A stretch of 64,000 bases of DNA from Amycolatopsis japonica. GTDB lineage: Bacteria; Actinomycetota; Actinomycetes; Mycobacteriales; Pseudonocardiaceae. Where the stretch lies: assembly GCF_000732925.1 (NCBI RefSeq), contig NZ_CP008953.1, positions 682,001 to 746,000 of the forward strand. Reading direction: 5' to 3'. Below the pieces are notes generated by a model. That model made no database searches, was not told the DNA's origin, and was given only the letters and a program-made list of their open reading frames with translations. A program made the position numbers and the translations under genes. Below are positions 42,287 to 49,649 of this stretch, piece by piece. Every line of letters starts with the position of its first letter. Position 1 is the first letter of the stretch.

Positions 42287-42630
42287 AGATCATGCCGATC
42301 CGCTACAGCGCGGACGTCGAGGCCATGACCCGGTTCTACGAGGTGCTCGGCCTGCGGACCGGGCCGGTGTCGCGCCCCGGCGGCTGGGTCGAAATGCCCG
42401 CCGAGGCCGGGATGCTGGCCATCCACCGGTCGTCCGGCGAAGACGTCGGCCGCTGTGAGCTGGCCTTCGAAGTCGACGAACCACTGGAGGACGTCGCGGA
42501 ACGCTTGCGGGCAGCCGGATTCGAACCGGGCCCGCCGATGGACGAGGGCTACGGTCACTCGCTGCGCGTCCAAGATCCGGACGGGGTCTGGGTACAGCTG
42601 AACCGGTACGACCGAGACCTCTACACATGA
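42283..42630 (+). CDS. VOC-family protein (bleomycin-resistance-like)
   Basis: A 115-aa protein: RYSADVEAMTRFYEVLGLRTG, WVEMPAEAGMLAIHRS, LRVQDPDGVWVQLNRYDRD. A single VOC domain, similar in length to drug-binding and glyoxalase-like members. It overlaps the RHH gene upstream and the MFS gene downstream (ATGA at both), forming a three-gene operon, consistent with detoxification plus export. Confidence 0.85.
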   Translation: MKIMPIRYSADVEAMTRFYEVLGLRTGPVSRPGGWVEMPAEAGMLAIHRSSGEDVGRCELAFEVDEPLEDVAERLRAAGFEPGPPMDEGYGHSLRVQDPDGVWVQLNRYDRDLYT

Positions 42631-43880
42631 CCGGAATCCGGCTGGCGGTCGGCATCGTCGCGCTCGAATTCGCGGCCGCCGTCACCGGTTTCGTCGCCTC
42701 CACCTTGCTGCCCGTCGTCGCCGGCGATCTCGACGCGAGGGGCGACCTCGGTCTCCTGATCGCCGGTTCGACGCTGGGGTTGTTCGTCGCGCTTCCCTTG
42801 GCTAGCAGGGTCCTCGGCCGGCTGGGCCCTCGCGGCACGCTCGCGGTCGGGATGATCGCCTACCTCGGCGGGCTCACCCTGGCCGCGTCGGCACGGACGG
42901 CGTGGATGTTCGCCCTCGGCCAGTTCTCCGCCGGGCTCGCCAGCGGCCTCCTGGCGATTTTCGGTGTCAGCTCGGCGATCCGGCATCTCGACGACCGGCT
43001 GCGGATCCGCGTGATCGCGGCGTCGTCGGCGATGTGGATCGTGCCCGCACTGGTCGGCCCGGCCGCGACCCTCGGCCTGGAACATCTCGTCGGCTGGCGG
43101 TGGACCCTGCTGCTTCCGGTGCCGTTCGTCCTTTTTGGACGCTTGCTGGTCGTGCGTGCCGCGCGCGGCGACGCACCCGATGCCGCTTCACGGCCCTTGC
43201 TGCAGACGCTGTCGGTGCCACTGGGAGCCGCGATCGCCGTGTTCAGCGCGGGTTTCTGGCCGCTCGCGCTCGCGGGGGCGGCGATCACCGCCGCCGGGAT
43301 GATCGCGATCCTGCCGCCGGGCACCGCACGGCTCCGGCCGGGAACCCCCGCCGCGCTCGGCGCGATGGTGCTGTTCGCGATCGGCTATTTCGGCGCGGAC
43401 AGCCTGATCACCGTGCTCCTGACGAGCGGTTTCCAGCTGAGCCTCGGGCAAGCGGCGATCGTCCTGAGTGCCGCTCCGCTCGGCTGGGCGGTGACCAGCC
43501 TGGTGGCGGCCAAGTTCTCCTCGGCGCGCTTTCCCGTCGTGGGCCTGAGCCTGACCGCTCTCGGCACCGCGGCCGTGGCCTTCGGTGGTTCGTTCGCCAT
43601 AGCCCTCGTCGCCTGGGCGGTCGCCGGAATCGGCGTCGGACTCGCTTACCCGGGCCTGTACATCAGGGCCACGACGGCGGACGCGAGCGGTTTCACCGCC
43701 GCCGAACTGGCGACCGCCGTCATCACCGCCGAATGTGTCGGGCAATTGCTGGGTAGGGCCGTCGGTGGCGCCTTGAGTTCCTCAAGCACCGGATTGTCGG
43801 CCTCGTACGGGCTTTTCGCGGCCGCCCTGGCGGCGGCCGCGTTCGCCGCGAGTCGTCAGTCGATGAGGACGTTCTTGTAG
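42627..43880 (+). CDS. MFS transporter
   Basis: A 417-aa protein with about 12 TM helices: LPVVAGDLDARGDLGLLIAGS, SRVLGRLGPRGTLAVG (the loop 2-3 motif), and GIGVGLAYPGLYIRATT. It is the last gene of the RHH-VOC-MFS operon and probably an exporter. Its last 25 bp overlap the convergent Tat-protein gene. Confidence 0.88.
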   Translation: MTGIRLAVGIVALEFAAAVTGFVASTLLPVVAGDLDARGDLGLLIAGSTLGLFVALPLASRVLGRLGPRGTLAVGMIAYLGGLTLAASARTAWMFALGQFSAGLASGLLAIFGVSSAIRHLDDRLRIRVIAASSAMWIVPALVGPAATLGLEHLVGWRWTLLLPVPFVLFGRLLVVRAARGDAPDAASRPLLQTLSVPLGAAIAVFSAGFWPLALAGAAITAAGMIAILPPGTARLRPGTPAALGAMVLFAIGYFGADSLITVLLTSGFQLSLGQAAIVLSAAPLGWAVTSLVAAKFSSARFPVVGLSLTALGTAAVAFGGSFAIALVAWAVAGIGVGLAYPGLYIRATTADASGFTAAELATAVITAECVGQLLGRAVGGALSSSSTGLSASYGLFAAALAAAAFAASRQSMRTFL

Positions 43881-44851
43881 AACAGGTTCGCGTAGCGGTT
43901 GATGTTGTCCATGCTGCTACGCGATCCGAAGCCCATGTACAGCCGGGTTTCCCCGGCCAGGCTCCGGTAGATCCCGAGACCCTCCGGCTCACGGAACACC
44001 AGCGACTGCCCCGCCTTGGTCAATGCGCGGCTCTTCACGGTGCCCGTGTTCATGTCGATGCAGGTGACGTAGGAGTTGATGTCGGCGGGGTCCGCGTGTC
44101 CCGTACCGTCCAATGTGTACAGATACTGACCGTAGATGGTGTAGCCCTGGAAGGTCACCGGCACGGTCGACAGCGCGGGCTGCGCGAAATGCGCCAGCGG
44201 CGAACTGAAGTTACCGGCGGCCGCGGACGCGAGCGGGTAGACGCTGTAGAACATCTTGCCGTTTTCCTTGCGGCGTACCGCGATCCGCTTGTTGATCGGA
44301 TCGGTGGCGCAGGTGATCGTGTCGCTGCCGGTGAGGAACTTCTTCACCGAAGGCGTGCCACCGTTGACGAACTTGAACCGGGCCAGCGCCGTCCCGCGGC
44401 CGGCGCTCGTGGGGTCGTCCGAGTCGCATTCCATCCAGATGTAGGAGTCGGTGCCCACCGGTTCGACCCCGATCGACACCCCGTGCCCGGCGTTGTTCAG
44501 ATGCATCGAGCCCTGGATCTCACCGGAGAAGTTGACCTGGGTGACACAAAGGTCGTCGCCGGTCCCGCCGTTGCGGGCGTTCACGATGAAGATGCGCACG
44601 TTCTGGTTATCGAACGCGAAGCCCTGCATCACGTGGTGCGATTCGTGCAAGATCTTGCTGCGGAACTCGTCATAGGACGGCTTGGTGAGGTCGAACCGCT
44701 TGGACGCAGGCACCGCGGCCGAAGCCGGTCCGGCGAACACCGCGCCGGTACCGAGCAGCGCCGTCGTCGCGGCGAGACCACCACCGGCCCGCAGCAGCGA
44801 GCGCCGGGAGAACGGGGACCGGACGGGGTCCGTGGGCAGCTGCTCGGACAT
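43856..44851 (-). CDS. Tat-exported protein, possibly TagC/P68-RBP-like beta-propeller
   Basis: A 331-aa protein with a twin-arginine signal (FSRRSLLRAGGG, about 15-22) and a cleavage region around GPASAA. The mature part is beta-rich with repeated Tyr/Asp/Gly-containing strands (SYIWMECDSDDPTS, YGQYLYTLDGTGH, LYMGFGSRSSM). It is reminiscent of exported proteins annotated as teichoic acid biosynthesis protein C-like or phage receptor-binding-like propellers; I give that as a suggestion only. It is cofactor-free as far as can be seen. Confidence 0.7.
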   Translation of the reverse strand: MSEQLPTDPVRSPFSRRSLLRAGGGLAATTALLGTGAVFAGPASAAVPASKRFDLTKPSYDEFRSKILHESHHVMQGFAFDNQNVRIFIVNARNGGTGDDLCVTQVNFSGEIQGSMHLNNAGHGVSIGVEPVGTDSYIWMECDSDDPTSAGRGTALARFKFVNGGTPSVKKFLTGSDTITCATDPINKRIAVRRKENGKMFYSVYPLASAAAGNFSSPLAHFAQPALSTVPVTFQGYTIYGQYLYTLDGTGHADPADINSYVTCIDMNTGTVKSRALTKAGQSLVFREPEGLGIYRSLAGETRLYMGFGSRSSMDNINRYANLFYKNVLID

Positions 44852-44902
44852 GGGCGCTCGCCTTCGTCGGGTTTCGCGGTCCCGATCGAAGGTTGTTCAC
44901 GC

Positions 44903-44921
44903 TCGTACAAGATTCGTACAA
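44903..44921. repeat. Direct repeat TCGTACAA, 11-bp period
   Basis: TCGTACAA at 44903-44910 and 44914-44921, upstream of the Tat-protein gene start (44851). The 11-bp period is one helical turn, compatible with a regulator site. Confidence 0.4.
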
Positions 44922-44928
44922 ACCCGGC

Positions 44929-44973
44929 GGTGACCCCGGCACCGCGAAGCGACTGAGCGATGCCGGGGTCACC
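44929..44973 (-). terminator. Terminator of the serine hydrolase gene
   Basis: Perfect 13-bp arms GGTGACCCCGGCA/TGCCGGGGTCACC with a 19-nt spacer, just beyond the stop at 44977. Confidence 0.7.
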
Positions 44974-44976
44974 GAT

Positions 44977-46089
44977 CTACCTCCCCTCACACAGGGCGGC
45001 GTTGGCGACGTCGATGGCGCTCGGGTCGGTCGGGAGCTGGTTCGTGTTGGTCACGACCGACGCGAACCAGCCGTCGTCGGTGGCCAGTGTCAGCGACGCG
45101 TGCCCGGTCGGCAGGGAACCGTCGTGTCCCCAGGCCACGCCGCCGCAGGACAACTGGATACTGAACTGCCCGAGGCCGTACCCGGCGGGAGAACCCGGCG
45201 TCCACGGCACGACGGTGCGCATCTCCGTGAGGGCCTTCGGCGAGACGACCGTGCCCGAAACGAGCGCACGGTCGAACTTCGCGAGATCCGTCAAGGTGGA
45301 TTCGATCGCGGCCGACGCACTCCACTTCGAGAGCTCGAACGAGGTCGTCATATCGACCCAGAAGTAGGCGCCACCGAGCTGGAAACCCTGGTATCCGGGC
45401 AGATACGGACTGGTGAGCGTGCGCTTTCCCGGCGGCGGGAACGAGGTTTCGGTCAGCCCGAGCGGTTCGATGATCCGCTCGGTGATCGCGTCACCGACGT
45501 ATTTCCCGGTGAGTTTCTCGATCAGCAGGCCGAGCACCAGGTAGCCGACGTTGGAGTAATGGTAGGCGCCAGGCGCGGAGACCGGTTTGTCGTCCATCGC
45601 GGCCCGCACGAGCGTGGCCAGGTCGAACGTGCCGTCCGGTTTGGTCTTCGCGCCGGCGGGGTCGTGGGGGAATCCCGCCGTGTGGTTGAGCAGCTGCCGC
45701 ACGGTGATGACGGTGCCGTCGTAATTCCCGGTGACGACGCCGGGCAGGTACCGCTCGATCGGAGCGTCGAGGTCGACGATCCCCTCGTCGAACAGTTGGA
45801 GCACGACGGCCGCGGTGAAGGTCTTGGTCTGGCTGGCGACCCGGAAATGGTCGCCGGCCGTGATGGGCCGCTGCCCGGGGGTGGTGGCCGAGCCGCTCGA
45901 CAGGGTCCACGAGCCTTGGCCGTCGCCGGCGTGGACGGCCGCGCCGGGGCCCGCCTTCCGCTGGAAGCGGTCGAGCATGGTCTGTACGGCGGCGTGATCG
46001 CCGGTCTCGGCCGCCACCGCGGGCGCGACCGGCACGGCGAGCGCGACGGCCAGTGCGACACCGGCGATCCGCTGGGTCTTCGTTCCCAT
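44977..46089 (-). CDS. Secreted serine hydrolase (beta-lactamase / DD-peptidase class C-like), second copy
   Basis: A 370-aa protein with a signal peptide (about 1-26, APAVAAE). Active-site motifs are SQTK (Ser86, Lys89), YSN (YHYSNVGY) and HDG (WGHDGSLP). Same superfamily as the protein at 31924 but more diverged. It is probably peptidoglycan- or ester-acting. It begins 11 bp downstream of the ESX-accessory cluster stop at 46101 on the same strand, so it may belong to that transcript. Confidence 0.88.
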   Translation of the reverse strand: MGTKTQRIAGVALAVALAVPVAPAVAAETGDHAAVQTMLDRFQRKAGPGAAVHAGDGQGSWTLSSGSATTPGQRPITAGDHFRVASQTKTFTAAVVLQLFDEGIVDLDAPIERYLPGVVTGNYDGTVITVRQLLNHTAGFPHDPAGAKTKPDGTFDLATLVRAAMDDKPVSAPGAYHYSNVGYLVLGLLIEKLTGKYVGDAITERIIEPLGLTETSFPPPGKRTLTSPYLPGYQGFQLGGAYFWVDMTTSFELSKWSASAAIESTLTDLAKFDRALVSGTVVSPKALTEMRTVVPWTPGSPAGYGLGQFSIQLSCGGVAWGHDGSLPTGHASLTLATDDGWFASVVTNTNQLPTDPSAIDVANAALCEGR

Positions 46090-46100
46090 TCTCTTCTCCC

Positions 46101-46862
46101 TCAGTCTTTTTCGGAGTTCGCCGAGGCGTCACCGATCGCGGTGAGGCCTTTCTCGACGACGTCGAGCACACCGGCGACGCCTTCGAGCAATTTCACGAGG
46201 TTTTCGCCGCTGACGAGCAGTTCGCCGAGTTTCGCCGCGATCCGGCCGCCGTGTTCGACGGCGATCGCCACACACTCCGGGATCGCCTCGGCGATGCTGG
46301 CCCCGAACGTCGCGGGCGCCGCCGCGATGGCCCTCGTCATGATCGGCACGATCTTCCCGACGGCCTCGGTGATCAGGCGGGTGACGATGTCGACGGCCTG
46401 CGCCACCACCTCACCGGCCGCGACGATCGCCTTCGCGTTGGTCGCCGCGGCCTCTGCGACCGTTTTGATCCCGTCGACCAGCTTCGTCGCCGTCGCGGTG
46501 TAATCCCGCTTGGCGTCCCCGGACCATTCGCTCGTCTCGTTCTCCGTCGTGGAGCCGTAGTCCTCGGCGACGGAGTTCGCGCCCCGCGAGACCCGGTCGT
46601 GCTCGGCGGAGGGAGCCGAAACCGACCCCGGCTCGCCGCGAAGCTGCCCGAGCGGCTCTTCGAGGAACGAGATCATCGGTGTCAGGAAGTCGCACCCGGC
46701 GCTGCTCAGCGCGGACAACGGGCTCGCCGTCGAGCCGAGCATGTCGAGTGAGACGGCCGGTTCGCCGCTGAGCTCCGCGGACAGCCATTCCTTGCCGCCG
46801 ACGGAATCCCGCGCGATACGCAGGTTCGCGAGCGCGGTGCTGACCTCCACCGCCGTCGTCAT
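46101..46862 (-). CDS. WXG100-like/ESX-associated helical protein
   Basis: A 253-aa protein from ATG 46862 with a WxG-type motif in a helical region (TSEWSGDAKRDYTATATK) and a long Ala/Ile-rich, amphipathic C-terminal half. No signal peptide. The overlap with the EspC-like gene and the context suggest a type VII-secreted substrate or chaperoned partner. The C-terminal part could be a toxin-free effector; I see no catalytic motif. Confidence 0.7.
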   Translation of the reverse strand: MTTAVEVSTALANLRIARDSVGGKEWLSAELSGEPAVSLDMLGSTASPLSALSSAGCDFLTPMISFLEEPLGQLRGEPGSVSAPSAEHDRVSRGANSVAEDYGSTTENETSEWSGDAKRDYTATATKLVDGIKTVAEAAATNAKAIVAAGEVVAQAVDIVTRLITEAVGKIVPIMTRAIAAAPATFGASIAEAIPECVAIAVEHGGRIAAKLGELLVSGENLVKLLEGVAGVLDVVEKGLTAIGDASANSEKD

Positions 46863-47176
46863 CGTGCGCCTCCGTCCCGGTTCAGGCGGGCGGCGTGTTC
46901 TTCGTCCGTGCTCTGATACATCCCGGCCGCCCTCCGCATGCCTCCGCCGACGTCGTCCATGACCGACGCGGTGCGGGCGAACGCGTCCCTCGTCCGGCTC
47001 ATCGCGGCGCCGATGCCCGCGGTGAAGCACTGCGCGAACGGTCCGAGCGCCGTCGGCGGCATTTCACCGGGCAGTGCCGTGCCGAGTGACGACAACTGGT
47101 CGGCATGCGCGGCGAGCCGGCCCGCGTGCCGGCGTAACTGGTCGGAATCGACGGTGTAGGACCGTTCCGCGGTCAT
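46859..47176 (-). CDS. EspC-like type VII secretion protein
   Basis: A 105-aa helical protein, MTAERSYTVDSDQLRRHAGRL then AHADQL ... ALGPFAQCFTAGI, which fits the ESX EspC/DUF2580 family: small secreted or filament-forming proteins. It overlaps both neighbours (ATGA). Confidence 0.75.
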   Translation of the reverse strand: MTAERSYTVDSDQLRRHAGRLAAHADQLSSLGTALPGEMPPTALGPFAQCFTAGIGAAMSRTRDAFARTASVMDDVGGGMRRAAGMYQSTDEEHAARLNRDGGAR

Positions 47177-47520
47177 CGCACGACCTCCGGCGAGAGGTGC
47201 CGGGTGAGCCGGGTGAGTGCCGGGCCGTCGCCGAGATACCCGGCCATCACGTCGGCCATCCGTTCGCCGGCGAGACGCTGGGCCTCGCGTGCGGTGGTCA
47301 CGATCAACACGGCGAGCGCGTCGGCTTCGAGTCTGCGCGCGGCGGGCGTCAAAGCGACACCCTCGAGCACCCCCGCCGCGTTGACCGAAACGGTGACCTC
47401 ACCCCGGGGTGAGCGTGCCGTCGCCCCCGCCTGTTCGAGACTTTCCCGAGCCTGGCGCGCGCCGTCCGCGGCGCGTTCGAGCCGGTCTCGGTAGTCGGCG
47501 AGCCATTGTGCCGGCTCCAT
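47173..47520 (-). CDS. YbaB/EbfC-family nucleoid-associated protein
   Basis: A 115-aa protein: RSPRGEVTVSVNAAGVLEGVALTPAARRL is the YbaB/EbfC core. These proteins bind DNA non-specifically. In actinobacteria such copies are frequent in ESX-accessory clusters, where their role is unclear. Confidence 0.82.
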   Translation of the reverse strand: MEPAQWLADYRDRLERAADGARQARESLEQAGATARSPRGEVTVSVNAAGVLEGVALTPAARRLEADALAVLIVTTAREAQRLAGERMADVMAGYLGDGPALTRLTRHLSPEVVR

Positions 47521-47554
47521 GGTGTTCCCCTTCCTTGTTCGATGGAACGCGTCG

Positions 47555-48262
47555 TCACTGGCTGGCCAGTGCCGCCGCCTCGCGTAGTGCGTGAACGAGT
47601 TCGTTGTGCCGCAACGGATTGACGCTCACCCAGCCGCGGTCGTCGTGGTCGATCCGGACTCTTCCCGAAGGACCGTCCAACCAGGAGAGTTCGAGCGGCC
47701 GTTTCTCGGCGCCCGATCGGCGCACGACACCGAGCTGGCCGCGTCCCGTCAGCGAAGGCAGCACGGTGGCGAGCGCTTCGGCGGCCGGGCCGTCCCCGGC
47801 GGCCCCCGGAGACAAGGTGATCGGCAGGGTCGGTGCGGCAGGCACCTCGGGAAGGAGCCCGGAGAGCGTGTCGGCCACCGCGTCGTACGCGACCCTCATG
47901 ACGGTCACCGGGCTCGGCGCGCCACCGAGCGTCTGTCCACACAGGACCGCCCGGTCTTCGTGGATCATCGCCGCGAACCCCGTCAAGCTTCCCTTGTGGG
48001 CCAGCACCAGATCGACCGAGCCGTGGTACCCGCGCAGCGCGGCGACCAGAGCCCCGGCCAGGCCGGCGGGTCCGTCCGCCGTGGCGAGGCCACGCTCGGC
48101 CAGCGAACCACCCGCGGCGCTGAGCGATACCTCGCGTTCGCCCGCGATCCGGCCGAACGACGGAATCCGCAACGGGAACGGCAGCGGTACTCCGGCGAAG
48201 GTGGCGAGCAGATCGAGCTCCGCGAGTTCGAAGCGGCTGCCGTGTTCGTCGAACGGCGTCAC
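47555..48262 (-). CDS. EspG-family ESX secretion chaperone
   Basis: A 235-aa protein from GTG 48262: FELAELDLLATFAGVPLPFPLRIPS, and the C-terminal WVSVNPLRHNELVHALREAAAL. This is the actinobacterial EspG pattern. EspG proteins bind PE/PPE substrates in the cytosol before type VII export; the PPE-like protein at 48582 is a candidate client. It overlaps the small helical gene by four bases. Confidence 0.78.
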   Translation of the reverse strand: MTPFDEHGSRFELAELDLLATFAGVPLPFPLRIPSFGRIAGEREVSLSAAGGSLAERGLATADGPAGLAGALVAALRGYHGSVDLVLAHKGSLTGFAAMIHEDRAVLCGQTLGGAPSPVTVMRVAYDAVADTLSGLLPEVPAAPTLPITLSPGAAGDGPAAEALATVLPSLTGRGQLGVVRRSGAEKRPLELSWLDGPSGRVRIDHDDRGWVSVNPLRHNELVHALREAAALASQ

Positions 48263-48585
48263 GAGGCTTGCCCCCTGAGCTCGTCGCCGGAGCGCTGGTC
48301 CCGCTCTTGGTACTTGCGTTTGGCGGACGCCAGCATCTGCTGGTATTCCCGGACTTCGCGTTCCGCGGCCTTGACCTCGCCCGCGAGTCCGGAGCCTCCC
48401 GCGGCTTCCCGCAGGCGGTTCGCCAGGTACGCCGCGGGCGGCGCTGTTCCCAGCATCGGCAGCCGTTCCGCGAGCCTGCTCGCGGTGGCCACCAGATCGG
48501 CGGTGAGATCGCCGAGATCGGCCAGCGTCGTGATGCGCGCGTCGAGCAGGTCCAGCTCGACTTCGATGCCGCGCCCCGCGCTCAT
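48259..48585 (-). CDS. Small helical protein of the ESX-accessory cluster
   Basis: A 108-aa protein from ATG 48585: RGIEVELDLLDARITTLADLG and a C-terminal coiled coil rich in charged residues (KAAEREVREYQQMLASAKRK). No family recognised. It overlaps the EspG-like and PPE-like genes. It may be a structural partner (PE- or WXG-like) of the PPE-like protein. Confidence 0.65.
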   Translation of the reverse strand: MSAGRGIEVELDLLDARITTLADLGDLTADLVATASRLAERLPMLGTAPPAAYLANRLREAAGGSGLAGEVKAAEREVREYQQMLASAKRKYQERDQRSGDELRGQAS

Positions 48586-49529
48586 CGCCACTCCTGCCGG
48601 GGAAGGCCGATGACCGCCTCGCTGGCGGGTTCCGCGAGAGGGAACAGCGCGTGGTCGATCGTCGGCAGCTGGTTCGTGTGGTCGTCCTCGTCGGACCGGC
48701 CATGCGTGCCAGCGCCGACCGGAGCCGGCTGACCCACGGCGCCGGTGCGCGTCGCGGCCGGTTCGGCGGCCGTCTGCGCCGCCATCGCGCCGGGACCGAC
48801 CGGCAACGCCGCCGCCCCCACTCGCACGCCGTTCGCGAGCGGGTTCACGAAGGCGCCGGCCGGGACTTGTCCGAGCCCGCCGGAGCCGGTGAGGCGCTGC
48901 CACGAAGACCCGCTCGGGGTGGTGCGCTCCGGCGAGGAGGCCGAGGCGCTCACCGTGGTGTCGCCACCGCCCGGCATGGTCGAGGCGGCCGGGATCGTGC
49001 CCTGTGCCTGCCCGATCAGCCTGCTCGAATTCGTCAGGCTCGACTCGTAGGTCCGCATGGTCTGGACGGCGCGCTGCTTCCGCAGATCGGCCGTGCCGGT
49101 GTCGGAGTAGAAGCTGAAACCGGCTCCGCCGAAGGTCCAGTCCACGAACATGCTCGTCATCGGTACGGCCGGGTCGTCCGCCGGGGCGGGCATCGTGGCC
49201 CTGGCCCACGCCAGCGCGTCGGCCGCCTGTTGCGCGGCCCGCTCGCCGGCGTGGGCGAGCTCCGCGATCTTCTCCACCCGGTCGGCGAGCACGAGAAGCC
49301 GCCGGGCCGCCTCCTCCGCGCCGCTGCCGCGCCAGCCGTCCAGCAGCGCGGTGTGCTGTTCGCGCAGCACCTCGGCGTGGTTGACCAAGGCCGCCCGGTG
49401 CCCGGACCAGTCCGCGGCGATCGTGCTGACGTCCGTGACGTCGGCGTCCTGCCACAGCATCCCGTGCAGCTCTTCGTGGCTGTAAGCCTCCCAGTTCACC
49501 TCGCCCTCCGGCGCGGTCTCGGTGCTCAC
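48582..49529 (-). CDS. PPE-like/WXG-containing protein
   Basis: A 315-aa protein, start GTG 49529 (VSTETAPEGEVNWEAYSHEEL). Helical N-terminal 180 residues include LLDGWRGSGAEEAARRLL, a WxG bend as in PPE/WXG100 proteins. The rest is Gly/Ser/Ala/Pro-rich and low complexity, ending in TIDHALFPLAEPAS. It is the first gene of the cluster and a likely type VII substrate. Alternative starts upstream (49571, 49616) are possible. Confidence 0.75.
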   Translation of the reverse strand: MSTETAPEGEVNWEAYSHEELHGMLWQDADVTDVSTIAADWSGHRAALVNHAEVLREQHTALLDGWRGSGAEEAARRLLVLADRVEKIAELAHAGERAAQQAADALAWARATMPAPADDPAVPMTSMFVDWTFGGAGFSFYSDTGTADLRKQRAVQTMRTYESSLTNSSRLIGQAQGTIPAASTMPGGGDTTVSASASSPERTTPSGSSWQRLTGSGGLGQVPAGAFVNPLANGVRVGAAALPVGPGAMAAQTAAEPAATRTGAVGQPAPVGAGTHGRSDEDDHTNQLPTIDHALFPLAEPASEAVIGLPRQEWR

Positions 49530-49649
49530 CCCGGTTCCCCCTCCCACTGACCGCTTGTCGATGCGACCCATGCTGGCGGCGGGCGTGCCGGAGCCGGAAG
49601 GTCGAGCGGCGGCCATTTACGGCCGGTGGGGCTGAGCTGCGAAAAGGCC

